A stretch of 64,000 nt of DNA from Sinotaia quadrata (lineage: Eukaryota; Mollusca; Gastropoda; Architaenioglossa; Viviparidae): positions 25,120,701 to 25,184,700 of the forward strand of contig CM054178.1 of assembly GCA_028829895.1 (NCBI GenBank), in the 5' to 3' direction. Under the pieces are notes generated by a model. That model did no database searches, had not been told where the DNA came from, and saw nothing but the letters and a program-made list of their open reading frames with translations. The position numbers were made by a program, and so were the translations under genes. Shown here piece by piece: positions 12,901 through 27,900 of this stretch (position 1 is its first letter; each line of letters begins with the position of its first letter).

Positions 12901-15900
12901 TTGGCTAGACAAATATGGTGCTTAGGGGCAGAACAAAAGTATATTGGCTTTCAGCCCAGAGACCAGTTTGAGAATGTTAAGGGTAGATGGCATAACCAGA
13001 CAGGATACAGGTTTAATTGTGTGGACTTAATGAACTTAATTTTTTTTTTTTGAGGATGGGAGACTTTTAGTGTGTGGACTTCATGAACAAGTTAGATTTG
13101 AGTGGATTGCATGTGGATTTCATAAACTAGATAGGTTCGAGAAGATTAGCAGTATTGTATGGAATGCTTGAATTAAATGGAGAGGGTATTGTTGTTGAAT
13201 GTGTGAACTAGATAGGCTTGAGAAGGGAAACCATAGTGTGGGGATTTTGTGAATTAGATAATGGAGAGGGTATTGTTATTGAATGTGTGAACTAGATAGG
13301 TTTGAGAAGGGAAGCCGTAGTGAAGGGATTTTGTGAATTAGATATGGGTGAGGTGGATTGCATGAACAAAGTAGGTTAGAGAAGGGAAACATTGTTGGGG
13401 GGAGGGGGGTAACATGCATTTAATGGGAGAAGTTTTGTGGGGACTGTGAACTAGACGTAGGAAGAGGTATTAGACACAGATGGAATAAACAAGGTTGGTC
13501 TGCTGGTGACTAGATGGTTCTAAAATACATATGCCTGTATTAAGGGTTATTGCATGATTGATTGACTCAATGATTGTTTGATTTGAATTTCAAATTTGCG
13601 TTTATCTTTCGCTGGTTCTGAAGGTTGCAGTGTGTTCATAGAACTGATGATAAAATTCACTTTCAGGTGGTTAAATTCTCCAGGGTCATTTCATTCAGTT
13701 ACTGCTGGATGAACTGGTCTACTAATTTAACCAGTCTCGTTTACAGACCACGCTTGTGTGTGTATGGGTGGAGGGTGAATGAAAATGATAAACTCAGCCT
13801 ACTGGATGTTCATCAAATTGTAGTACTTGATCTATATATATTTTAAAAAAAGTCTCCCATCTTCTGAAGAAAAAGTATACAGCTATGATTGTACATGTTC
13901 ATTTACAAAGACGTCAGTTTCAAACAATTCGGGGTCTTGTTTATCGCGAGACAGCGACAGGTGTCAGGCGTTCACTGATTCCAACAGGCACGTATACTAT
14001 ACACACGCTTGTCTTGCTGAGGTATTCACCGAGTGGATGGCATGACGAGTCAGTCCGTCCAGACACTGCTGACTCAGCGCGTCTGGCAAGCATCGAGTAT
14101 TAAGTAAACCAGTGGTTTCAGATTCAAGGGGGGGGGGGGGGGCAGAATGTGTGCTATAGAATCACGTTGGTGACGTTGCAAGCACTGCATATGATATGAA
14201 TGAAGTGGATGGGTGAATGCAAATGTCTGTGGTCTAATAGATTTGTATTATACATCGAGTTTAATCTTGCTTGTTTGTCAGTAGGAAAGAATGTTTTCAT
14301 ATTCGCAGGATCGCGCACATAGCACGAAAATACTTTTAAAATCCTGGTTTGATATCCCGCGATTTTGCTCAGAACATTACTTAAAACTGGAAGTTCATTT
14401 ATTTCTCTCTCACGCACACAGTTTCTGTTAATTTTAATGTAATTTATTATGCATATTGGCGGTTGGATTGTCATTCGAGATGGTCAGCCACACTTCCAAC
14501 TGTGCGCTGTTTTGCAAAAAAAAAAATGAGTGTATTAAATGTTATAAGTCGTATGAAAATCGTCAGGCAACCTAGGTCCGCTACGTTATGTTAGCAATCA
14601 ATAACAAATCATTATTCATCTGTCACTGATGCAGATCGATCTGTGTGGTCATGCGAAGTACTTTAAACTTAATGACGTTATATTTGGGCTGTCGGATTGT
14701 ATTGTTAGATGACTTTGGATATTTGGGCTGTCGGATTGTATTGTTAGATGACTTTGGATATTTGGGCTGTCGGATTGTATTGTTAGATGACTTTGGAAAG
14801 CAGAAATAATCTTTCACCGATCAAACCAGAAAACTTAGGACATAGTAAAATACGTAGTAAAGTGCCAGAGCGCAGATGTCATATTTATACTATCGGTCTG
14901 ATATGTTCGAGAAAGTTCCAGAAACGCAAGGTATCAGCAGTGATGTCAATATCGTAAACCCTTTGGCAGATTAGTTATTTTAGTTCAACTCGAGTCCCAG
15001 AATTTCATGCTTACAAAAGAAGTAAAATCTTTCGTGTTTGTTAACAATAGCTTCATTAGACACAGTCAGCCGAAGGTTTTTAATCCTAGTTATGCAGTAG
15101 CATATCATGGCCGATGACAATTAGTCTCTATTGTTGAATGGTTAAGGTGTGCGGCTGGGACATTCCTGATATTCCAATTATATAATCGCCAGCCCTAGCA
15201 CAAGCAGTCCTTCTCTCAATTTGTTTTAGGGATTATTTTGTTTACAACTCTATGTAACAATTAAAACAAATTTTGCTTAAATATTTAAGAAGAAAATATT
15301 TAATTAATTATTTACGTTTATTTGCATTTTTTTTGTCACGTCTAGACAATGCTGCAATAGTCTTTTGCATGCTTTCATTAACAATGTCATAAGTTTATTG
15401 TTCACAATAGAATTATCAGTGCTTCACATGTTTCTCTAGCATGCTGTAGAATGTTCCATAAGCTGCTGGGCACTCCTTTGCCGTATTAATTCCCTCAAGC
15501 AAAATGACAATGTAGCAGTTTCCAGTAACTTCCTTATACTAGAAATTTTACAGTGAAGTTGAGCATTCTTTGCAGTCATACGTCAACAGAGTGCAATTTA
15601 TCCTTACACTTACACACTTGGGTAGAGATTTCTCGAATTCACAGCGGTTTATAAATCAATAAATCAGGAAATTCTAGAAATTCCATAGATTCTAGACTTT
15701 AAAAAAAGGCTGCTTCTCCCCTGTAAAATATAATCAGGGAACAAATGAAAACGCTGTTGCATAGAGAGAGATTCTGTTCGCTCCCAGGGCCCCCTCCCCG
15801 ACCGCCGGGGATAGCACATGTATATATCATGTCAGATATTGGTATAGTACATGTATTATATATATTATGTCAGATATCGGTATAGTACATGTATTATATC

Positions 15901-18900
15901 ATGTCAGATATTGGTGTAGTACATGTATTATATTATGTCAGATATCGGTATAGTACATGTATTATATCATGTCAGGTATAGTACATGTATATCATGTCAT
16001 ATATCGATTATAGTAGTGTAGTATTTAGCGTCTTGTGGGTTCACTGCTTCAGTTGAATGCCTAATCTTTTCCTTTTTCTTCCGGGGGGGGGGGGGGGCAA
16101 ATTCAAAGGGAATAGTTATGATATCTGTCTGGATGACAACTAGCCCTCTTAGTCCTCAGCTTACTGTCTTATGTTGATAATATAGAAATGCATACACAGC
16201 AAAGAAATAGTCTTCAATTAAGTACTTTAAATCTTTATTATTTAGTAGTTTGACTTTTAATCACTTTTTCAGAGCTAAAATTGCGATTCCATATGTCTCC
16301 TTTCCTTTACATAACCCGTGATTTTTATTATATCTTCTCAACCAAAAAAAATCCTACCCCCACCGCATTCCTCCCTGTCCGTGCATATGTGAAGTTTACG
16401 ATCGTTCCGTTACTGAAGTGAAATGAACTTGTTTCCACTGTACCAGGGTCAAAAGCTAAATACACTTCGGTAGCCACGTTCAAAGGCGAAAGGTCAAGTA
16501 CTTGACGCAGGGTTAGAAAGGGCAAGGCTCCATCCTTTAGGACGCGCTGCGCTTGCGCGATCTAACTTCACGTATGGTAGAGTGCGTTTCAATGGGGCTT
16601 AGGTGTGCACCTCTGCTCTCACGGAACATCTTTGTTTTCACGAAACAGCCGATTGTTAGACATTTAGCCCCAGAATATAGATCATTCTGAGTGGGAAAGA
16701 CGAGGAAGGGAGGCTTTGTTATAGAAGTGTTGTGCTCTCCTGGTTTTGTTTGCATTACACGCACATCTAGCTACTACGAACAGTTTCAGGGGGCCAAGTA
16801 CGTCTCGTTAGATCAGATTTTCGTTTGCAGCTAGAGGGAGTAGGCGTTCCAGACCAACAGCTTAGTTGTAGAGTAAATGACGGCCACTCGTTGACTTGTT
16901 TGCACTTATACGTGTTGTGTGTGTGTGTGTGTGTGTCGCGCATTTATTTTTATCTCATTCATCATCTGTGAATTTCTTGTCTCTCTCTCTCGGTCGACTT
17001 AACATTGACCTGTATTTGTGATTGTCAAAATCATCCTAATAGAATTAAGAAGTACAGGCAGATGCCTTCCCCATCACATTCTCATGTTTCCGATTGTCAT
17101 TAAAAAAAATACTGTTGAATGAACAGATCTTTGCTAGACACATCTCTAAACTGATGAATTAGTAACATTTCTGGGTTTTATTTTTTCTTTCAATTTTTGC
17201 AGCAATTTTGTTGCATTGCAGTTTCATTCAAATTTCCATCCATCCCTGTCGTCTCTTATGCAGTGGATCAGTCTATAACTTTATAAGCTTACTAATAGTA
17301 ATAATACTATATTCTACCAAGGGGCTAGTATAGGGAAAGTTGGAATGACTTCACTATTACTTTAACAAACACAATCTGATCTGTATGAAAGTAGTTCAGA
17401 TATATGAAGTATTTTACATTTGTGTTTTTAACAGTGATCAAACTTAAAATTGTGTGTAAAATGGATGTATTAGCTTTTACTTAAAGACAAACAGTATTTG
17501 TAAGATGGGATTGTCAGAATAGATATAACTGATATAGTTGATATAACTTACAGATTGGAAATGGTCTTGTGAATACAAGAGCACAGCTTTATGTATTTGA
17601 ACATACTTTTCAAAACACAATTGGCAACTTCTACGACCTACTCTGTTGCTAAGACTAAGAGGCATTTCCTTGGAACCCTACACCTCCACTTTCAGCTTCC
17701 TACATTGAAAAGCAGCCTACTGTTGTCAGATACTGGTGCTAGAGACAGACTAAAAGATGCAAGTGTGGCTTTAATTACAAAATTCTCAATTGATTCATAA
17801 TAAGATGTATACAGTAATTTTAAAGGATTTTGTTTGAAATCCCTGTTGTTCTAGAGGTTTACTTATTGTTACCCCAAACTTCATTATTTAGTTAGTTGTT
17901 GATTCAAAACAAATGACAAAGATTTGGTCCTTGAAGCTCACTAGATTAGTTGCTGATTTGTTCCTCACAGAGTCTGAGTTCAGGCGTGTTTTCTTTGAAT
18001 CAGTACAAGGACTTGACCCTAGTACTGTAGTAGTGCTGTTTTATAATACATGTACTGTGAGGAAAAAAAGTTTTTTTTAAGGAAGATTAAAATATCAACC
18101 GGTTCTGTATTACTATTAATGACGTTACTATATTGATTAGCTGGTTGTAAATTTTGGGAGATCCTAGGCTTTATGAAGGATGTGGGCTTCTTGTGAGTGA
18201 GGAATGCTCTCTTAGCCATGGGACAAATTTATGATTTGCAGCATTTTAATTTTATGCATATAACCTTCCAGCTCATCTTGCGTTCTTCATTGCTCTCTTT
18301 ACTAACATTTTACTTAGCTGTCACACTTCATCACCTATGGATTTCTGAACATGATTTTTTCCTTCTCTTTGTTATGTTATAGTCATTTGGTATAGAAATT
18401 TTGATGTTGTTACTGTTGCATTGGACTTAGTATTTGTGTTAGTATTATTAATGTTGTTATTCATGAAAAAATATTATGACTAAAAATAAAGGATAAAGTA
18501 TGACAAATACACTTGCTTATCATAAAACCAAGACTTCTTGGTAACTAAAGTGCCTCAACTGCATGGCCACGCATCAGTCTCGGCTATATAATTCATTGTT
18601 TTAACACTATAAACCAAGACTTCTTGGTCACTGGAGTGCCACAACTGCATGACTATAAGTATAAGTGAATCAGTGGCTATGTAATATTTTATGACATTAA
18701 AATGTTTACTATATAGGCCTTTTTTAACCACATATAATGTTATTTGTATTTAATGATTTATTCATATAAATTTTATGTACACTGTATATCAGTGTTCATT
18801 GGTATTAAAGCATATAGTTATTTTGAAATGAAAGGTATTGATTGGAGCTGGTAAAGCATATAGTTATTTTAAAATTGCCTTAGTATTATTATATAAGTAT

Positions 18901-21900
18901 TAGTAATATATTGCTTGTTACAAGTTTTGTAGAAATACAGTAATAATACGTATTTGGGCTGGTAAGCATATAGCATATAGTTATTTTGAAACAACCTAAC
19001 TTGTATTGCTTGTTACACATTTTACAGAAATACATTAAAGGTACTGATTGGGACTAGTAAAGCTTATAGTTATGTTGAAATTGCCTAATTTGTATTGCTT
19101 GTTACTAGTTTTGTAGAAATACAGTAATGATACTGATTTGGGCTGGTAAAGCATATATCTATTTTGAAATTACCTAACTTGTATTGCTTGTTACAAGTTT
19201 TGTAGAAATACAGTAAAGGTACTTAGGTAGAGATTGCTGATTGTGGCAGGTAAAGCACATTTAATTACCTAACTTGTATTGTTAATTTGTTTGTTACAAA
19301 TTTTATAGAAATACATTAAAGGTATTGATTGGGACTGGTAAAGTTTTGAGTTATTATAAAATTACTTTTATTGCTTGCTGCAAGTTTTGTACCAGTACAT
19401 TAATGGTACTATTACTAATTGGGGCTTGTAAAACATATAGTTATTAGTAATAGTACCATTAATGTACTGGTACAAAACTTGAAAACTAACAGCATTAGAA
19501 AGATAATTCTATGATAACTAAATATAGAATTATCTATCTAATATTGTTGATGGAACTAATTGGGGCTAGAAAAAATATAGTTATTATAGAATTACCTATC
19601 TAATATTGTTCGTTTTCAAATTTTGCACCAGTGCATTAATGATGCTAATTGTGGCCTGTAAAGAGTTTCGGATTAACACCATGATTTTACATGATGGTTG
19701 TCTGCAAGTCTTTTTGTACACTGCAGCACCTTCTCTTGAATAGAGGTAGTGTGGGCGTGCTGATGGGCATTTGTGTGTGTATGTGTCTAGTGAATGCAAT
19801 TTCCTGTGGTATTTCCCAAAAATCATTTCCTCTAGATGCCTGCTTGTGCTAATCAGCAGTTAGGCCTGTTTTCTAGGGCTTGATTGTAAAACCTTACACA
19901 GGTGAAATTTCAGAAAGTTTTCTGCAGAGGTTACTAAAATATATCTGTTAATATGCTAGAAAGTTTATTTTTAACAAGCCTTTAATTATATTATTATATG
20001 TCTATATTTTGTAAAAAACATAAATATAAATATTATTATAAGATATAGAAATAAATCACTTGTATATATGTATGAATGAGTGTGTGTGTGTGTGTGTGTG
20101 CATACTATTTAACTCGGAGCATTTAAAACTTCTGGAGAATATATCTATTTTCTTTCAAAGTATGTCGAGTGAAAAATTTTAAAAGGTATGAATTTTGATT
20201 AGATTTTTATTTTTTTAATTTTTTTAAAAGATGACTGTGGGATTAATCAGAGTTTGGGAAAGAACTTTATGAAAATTCAAGAATTAACTAAGTCATCTGG
20301 TTTTTGTTGTTAATATGCTACTTTGAGAAAATGTTGGTTACAAAAAAAGCTAATGGCAGACAGAGATCATAAGCTGTGACAGCAACAAATAAGAAAATAA
20401 ATAATTAGTTATCTTTGAAAGAAAGAGCATTTCACTATTTTTGTCTTGGAAAGATACAGTATCTCACTATATCACATGTGTCTATGAAAGAAATAGTATC
20501 CTTTTTTTTTAACTTTGAAAAAGAAATAGTATCTCACTATTGGCATCTCTGTAAGACATATATCTCACTATCTGTCTTTCAAAGATATATGTTTTTGATA
20601 GATATTATATCTCACTGTCTTTAAAGGATATGGTATCTCACTATGTGTATCTTTGAAAGACTTAATATCTCCTCATCTGTAGACATAGTATCTCATTATG
20701 ATTATGTGTATCTTTGAAAGACATAATAAATAATTAATATCTCATCATATGTTGAAGAGTATCTCAATGTTTGGGAAACCTCCCACCAAGTTTGTATTCA
20801 GTAATAATTTTAACCTATAATACTATAGGAAAAGATTGTGGTTATCATAAAATCCAATATTATTAGTACAAATAGTAGGCTATACCAAATGTACTGTTCT
20901 GTGAAAAATGTATGCAGTACTGGCTTGCCCATTGATAACTAAATAAGAAATCATAATGTATATGAATATACAGTTATGCATCAAATTTAATTACATTAAC
21001 TTTCAAGTATTACTATTAGCCTTCACCATCTCCACTAGATTTCACATATGACTTTCTAAGCCATCCAGAGGAAGATAGTATAAACTATAATTATCATTAG
21101 TTGATATGCTAAATTTAAATGGGGTACATACACAGAAGCTTCAATTGAAAAAATGGTCATAATAATTGTCCTTGCTTGTTGGTCTATTTTTTTTTTTAAT
21201 GATTGACTCAAATAAGTATTGCTTTAATTGTTAAATTTTTATCATACTATCTCATTATAGACTTATTATAATGAAATTTTTGTATACTATCACTTTATCC
21301 ATTTATTGCAACATCTGGTTGTAGTGTCAGGCATTTGTCTTTACAATTCTTAAACTATTCAGTTATATAACTTTTCAAACATCATAATGTAAGATACTGT
21401 TTTCTTTTGAATCATCTTAATCTAAACTGCTATTTGCTTTTGTGCAGGTATATTAGGCCAGCAACGGCAGCCTCAATGTGAGCAGGGCAGTTGTTATCCA
21501 GCAACAGGAGACCTCTTAATAGGTCGTGAGGATATGCTAACTGCATCATCCACCTGTGGCTTGACCACAGCCCAGCGCTATTGTGTGGTTAGCTACCTGG
21601 AAAAGCCTACAAAATGTGCTTCCTGCAATTCTACCGACCCCTGGGTGGAAGGTTTCAATGAAAACAGCCATAGAATTGAGAACATTGTCTCTTCTTTCAG
21701 AGGACGCAAAAGGACCCGATGGTGGCAAGCAGAAAATGGCAAAGAAAAAGTGTACATTCAGCTTAAATTAGAGGCAGAGTTTCATTTCACACATTTAATT
21801 ATGACCTTTAAAACTTTCCGACCCAAGTCCATGTTGATAGAGCGATCTTTTGATTTTGGTAAAACCTGGAATGTCTATCGATACTTTGCAGCTAACTGTG

Positions 21901-24900
21901 CCAAATCATTCCCTGGAATTCCAACAGGACCAGTTCGCTCTTTGACCGATGTTATTTGTGAAGAAAAATATTCAGAAGAAACACCTTCCTCAGGTGGAGA
22001 GGTAATATTTTTTAAAATGTTCTTGTTTAGTAAACTGAATTATTACTCTTAAGACATATATAAATGTACACTCAAAAATTACTTTATTAAGTCTTAATAA
22101 TTTTATTACAATTATAATCAGATTGATTTGATTTTTTTAAATGTTCTTGTTTATTAAACTCAATTATTTCTCTTAAGACATATAAATGTACACTAAAAAA
22201 CTACTTTTAATAAGTCTTAATAATTTTATTACAGTTATAATCAGATTGATTTGATTTTGTAAATGTTCTTGAGTTTTGTAATGTGTTGATGATTTCTTAG
22301 TTAATTAACATAGATTTTTCCTAACTTAAGTAAAAATAGTTATCCTCTTTTGTTGTATAATCATATATGAATTTTGATGTCTGGAATTGATAGTGTATCC
22401 TTGGTGAACCTTGAGTATCGGGTCATTTACAGATTCAAACAGATTTAGCCAGATAATTAAGCAGATGTTTAATGTACTGAGATCAGCTGATTATAATAAA
22501 CTCATATTTAAAATAAATATCATAACACTATGTTGTCCATGACCGCATGTCCACCCTTAGAATTTAGAGAAAGTTAAATGAGTTGTCAGTAACTTTGGGC
22601 TAAAATGGCCCCATCATAATCTTAGAATATGTGACCAATTTCTACTCTAATATTTAATAATAGTAATACTACAACTATGAGATAAAATGACTAATAATAT
22701 TATAAATAATAAAAATGCAAAATACACAGATTTTGAAATTAATCTTTCATTTCTTAAGAAGTCAGAAAGTGTGAATTTTAGTTTGTAGAAATATATTTCC
22801 AGAGTAACCAAGGAGATATTTTGCATCATCATATTTATTGCTGAGATTTTGCTTAGTAGTTTATATTTTTCAAGTTATAAGCATTTATATTTTTTTAAGT
22901 TATAAGCATTTTTAATACTGCTAGGTACATTAAGATATATTTGCCTAGCTTCATTATGGATTCTTTGAAAACAGTGAGGTCAGCACTCATGACTTTCTGT
23001 GCTGAGCCAAGCGTAACATGGATATTCACATGATGCTAAGTTAAAATGAAAAATTTGCATGCACACATACACACATATACATGCTCACACATGCACACAC
23101 ATACACCCTGTCAGGTATAAAGAATTAAATAATATCTCTGTTGTAGTAAACAAAATAGCCACAAAGAAAGAGAAATAACTGCCTGTAAATAACTAAATGT
23201 TTTTACTGTGTTGCTATGACTAAAAAGATTAAAACATACTTGGGAGGAGAGAAAGGGATGTACACCTGAAAAAGATCAATTAATTGTTAAAGAACTTGGG
23301 AATTAATTTACATATTAATTAATTGCAATTTACAAATATTAGGTAATTTATTTTTCATCCTTAGTGTTAATTTCTGATGATTTGTAATACTTATGTTTAT
23401 TATTCAATAGGTGATATTTAGAGTTCTCCCACCATTCATCCCTATTGCTGACCCCTACAGTGAAGCAGTACAGGATTTACTGAAGTTGACAAATCTACGA
23501 ATCAATTTTACAGAACTCCACACACTTGGTAAGTAAAATTACCTGTTTTTCCTTCATGGTTACATTGCAACTAGCAGCATTTTATAGTTGTAATAGGTAG
23601 AATATTTATTCTGTCAGACATTGTAAGGAACCTCACATTGCATTAAAATTGTATTGTTTCTGTGTAGTCTTCATTCTTGTAAAAAGGATGCTTGTGGAAG
23701 CATAAAGAGTGCATGCATATTTACCATACATATTTATTCATTTGACAGGAAGTCATACTTGTCATACTTGACATCTTTGTGTTTGCCTCATTTCTGACTA
23801 AATGTAATAATGTTTCATTTTGAGTGGAAATTATATTTAATTTAAACTGTTGGACAGTTTAATTATGATCATTGTGGTCCAAGGGAAATGATTTGTAAAT
23901 AGAAACAGTAAGTCTTGAGGTTTAGAAAATTTAAAATATGAATTCTTGGCTTGTACAGGTGAAAATTAAATCAGATTAATTGTTCCATGAGTTTTATTTG
24001 GTATTTTGGGACATGAAAATATTTTGCTTCAAATCCATTATGCTCCAAGACTTTTTGATAATCTCATATTTTAATGTTTTGTTATTAAAAATGTATTAAC
24101 TTTTATTGGTGGTTTTGAATTGCACTCGTAGTTGCTGTGAGAGATCTTATCTCTACAGTTGATTTTCTTGAGGAGAACAAGCAAAACTATTAATTCATAA
24201 TAGAAGATGTTGCCATTTTCACTAAGGAGTCACATGAGAAGATGTTGCCATTTTCACTAAGAAGTCACATGAGATGTTGCCATTTTCACTAAGAAGTCAC
24301 ATGAGATGTTGCCATTTTCACTAAGAAGTCACATGAGATGTTGCCATTTTCACTAAGAAGTTACAGATGTTGCCATTTTCACCAAGAAGTCACATGAGAT
24401 GTTGCCATTTTCACTAAGAAGTCACATGAGATGTTGCCATTTTCACTAAGAAGTCACATGAGATGTTGCCATTTTCACTAAGAAGTCACATGAGATGTTG
24501 CCATTTTCACCAAGAAGTTACATGAGATGTTGTCATTTTCTTCACTAAGGAGCCACATGAGATGTTGACATTTTCACTAAGGAGTCACGTGAGGAGATGC
24601 TCATTTCTGATTCTCTCAGATAAAATCAACCACATAATTGTTTTCATTTGTGTGCATGTTGCTATATATTTCCATATATTTTATGTACTCTGTGCAATAA
24701 CAGCAACAGTAATGTGGCATATTTTATCATCCTTTTATTTGGTTTGTGTAACCCTTTACTGAGATCTGTATTATAACCTGCTATTTGAGATCTGTGTAAC
24801 CTTTTATTAAGATCTGTTTAACCCTTATTGTGGGTCTAAGTAACCTTTATTTGGTGGTGGTGGGGGGTGATCTGTATCATCCTTATTATTGGTGTGTGTA

Positions 24901-27900
24901 ACTATTGTCACTGCTCAGAACAGTGCTCTGATAACATTGTAGGGGAGAGGAACGGACCATTATTGTGTACTATCACTTTTGGCAATGTTTTTTGTTTCAT
25001 GTTAATTCTGGTTCACTGCATATTTGTAAAGAAGTTGTTGACTTGAATGATTTTTATTTATTTAAAATATATGCTCTGCAGTTAAATCATTGTTTTCTGC
25101 TTGTGGCTTCATATTCAGCAAAGGCTAATAATAGCTGGATCCTGAGAACATGATCACAAGCTACAGTAGGATTACATATAAATATGCATCTTTGATAAAT
25201 GGATTTTGAATATAGCCTGTTTTCTTTCGCATTATGCTGGAGACATTGACTAAAGAAATCAGCACACATTATTTTATTTCCTCTATCTCAGCTTCATCAT
25301 ATATTATTTATATGAACTATTTAAAAAAAAAAATCACATTTATATACTCTCACCTTAAATGACTGTAAATAGTGATTAGAAATTGTGTGTATAAGTGTGT
25401 GTGAGAGAGAGAGAGGTATTATACTATTAACAGACTCTGCTGTTCCCATTACTGGTCACTGTTGATTCTATTAAAAATCAATTTACATTAGGTTGTAAAA
25501 TTTGCAATTTGCATCTAATCCCATAACCAATCAATGAATTGAGGAATAGTTTTAAAAAAATAAATGGTTCTATTTTTGTTTTGCACATTCAGTGAATCCT
25601 TGACATTTTTGAGAGATTCATACCAGTATATATCTGAATGTTTCAAACTAAATACATTATAAGACTTTATCCTTTTCATGCACATATGATAATAATTAAT
25701 ATGAAGTTTAAATATATAGATAATTCAGATTAAGTGCCTATATTCTGTGGTAGGAAGCACTATTTGATTTGATAATTGGCTGGGTTAAATAGTTTACTTT
25801 GATGTGTAATACTTGTACCCGAAAAGCTGCTCACATAAGAGTACCATTTACCAATATACAAAACATATGGAATTGTGACTCACGTGTTGGTGTAACTGTA
25901 TTTCAAGTATTTACATTTTGTATGCTCAGCAACTTTAATGTATATTTTTATCATCAATTCTTTGTCTGCAAATGACATCATTTAATTGGCTTGTCATACT
26001 GATATTTCAAGTGTTTACGTTTTTTATGCTTAGCAACTATTTTTATTTTCTATGTTCAGTAATTTAACATATATTTGTGTTATCACATTCTTTGTCTTAA
26101 ATTAAAGTCATTTAATGGACTTGTCATACTGATATATATGTGTGCATTATTTTTACAGGTAATGTACTAATTTGTGCTGTTCTTTTAATTATTAATTGTT
26201 CTTCTGATAGGTTACATATGCAGAGGATGCTTTTGTCATGATATTAATTGTACCTGTGAAAGATTTTTTGTTTCTTGTGCAGATTTTAATTTGTGGTTGA
26301 TTTGTGTAGGTGATACATTATTGGACTCACGGCAAGAGATCAAAGAGAAATATTACTATGCCTTGTATGACATGACTGTGAGAGGGAGCTGTTCTTGCTA
26401 TGGACACGCCTCACGCTGTCTGCCAGTTCCTGGATTCGAATCAAGAGCGGACATGGTACTTTCCTTCTTGCAGTTATTTATTTAATCTTCTAAAATTTTC
26501 TTTTCGTTTTTATTCACTGAGTGTACACGACAGGTTTTTTCCAAATCTAATTTTATATGTTTTTATAAATGAATGGTATTTTAATGTTTTAGTGTCACAT
26601 AGATTTTAGTAGTTTACAGTAGATAAATCACAAATATGCAAGATTGTGGATTTTGAAGTTATGACTATGGAGGATTTATTGTAATTTTTTTAGTGGTGAA
26701 TGTATAGCAATATAATATCTTTAATATATTATTAAAGTGGTGAATGTATAGCTTTATAATATTTTTAATATCTTATTAACAGTACACTGGTGCTTTGATA
26801 TTATGCACCTTGATATATTGTGACAGCCTGTGGGTCCCCCCCCCCCTTTTTTTTTTTTTAACCATCCAGCCTCTTCAAATTACATTTACAGAGTTAACAG
26901 CACTGTATCAGTTCGACTGGCTCAATTTGCAAATGTTTTGCCAACCATGCCTAAATTTTATACAGTATAAGTATTCAGTACATTGTACATGCACTTTCCA
27001 CTTTGTAAACACAGTTTATTAACATGATCACTTTTGTTTTGGGAAAACTTCAAACAATCCTACCACTATCCAAACAGAGTTAGCAGACATTTTTTCTTCT
27101 CAGATTTGTCACCCACATCTCTTTAGAGTAAATCTACATGTATACAGTAATAAATATTCTTTGAAGCTGTTTCTTTGAACAATTAAAAGAACATGGTTAG
27201 AGTTGACTGTGACCAAGGTTGTTGAGAAATAAGCCAGGCCAGTTGACAAACAGAAACAGCTTCAAGAATATTACTGTGGTTAGAAGTTTCTTTTAAAATT
27301 AAAAATGTGGTTAGAGTTGACTGACCAAGGCTGTCAAGAGAGAGAATCTGGATAATTTTGTTCCCCCCCCCCTCCAGTCCCTGCCTCCTGACTACCAACT
27401 CTGATGTTTAATAAGAGATTCTTTTTAAATGAATCTGGTTACCATGTGCACTAGCATAAAACTGTCAGCTCTTATTCATATGCTCATTTGTCATACACTG
27501 TACAGTAAATGAGTAATTATAGAATTTGCTCTAGCACTGCGCACATTGTATTTCTTGGAAATATTTGCCATAAGGTTTTTGATTCTTACCATGTCTTCTA
27601 ATGGAAAGAAAAAGCAATGGATGATGAAAGAAAAGCTAAATGCACTGGATATGCTGAAGACAGGCCATTAAATTACATAGCTTAAAGTGCATTTGGTGAG
27701 GTAGGATGAACTGTAAGTTGATAAACAGTAACCACCGTGTGACATGGTTTGTTTACATGTGACAGAAAGGATCCCTCGTTATACTTATAATGCAGCCTTA
27801 CATACAAGGTAGAATTTTTTTGCCCCCAAGGACTGCATTATATAGAAGCACCAGTGATTACACAGTACTTAAACAAAATATGGACTGTATATTTTAGTCT

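Larger units (their letters stand above)
6941..21447 (+). other. Intron 1 (14.5 kb)
   Basis: The longest intron. It contains a minus-strand LINE C-terminal fragment (10354-10490), CpG-richer patches (about 10107-10280, 10745-11110, 13880-14100, 16500-16900), poly-G runs, and tandem arrays at 12960-13455, 14681-14797, 15815-16015, 18525-18655, 18800-19660 and 20410-20770. A small exon-like open stretch lies at 7818-7893, but its reality is unsupported. I find no other gene. Confidence 0.85.

Noticed and set aside
13827..14103. Overlapping 72-codon forward frames
   Set aside because: Different frames of the same CpG-richer patch, no motif or splice context.
15130..15215. tRNA-like or tRNA-derived SINE (TGAATGGTTAAGGTGTGCGGCT)
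   Set aside because: An A-box-like word is present, but no B box (GGTTCGA-type) and no cloverleaf could be found.
16328..16764. Two minus-strand frames of 65 and 75 codons
   Set aside because: No recognisable domain; they lie in a CpG-richer patch where stops are rarer.
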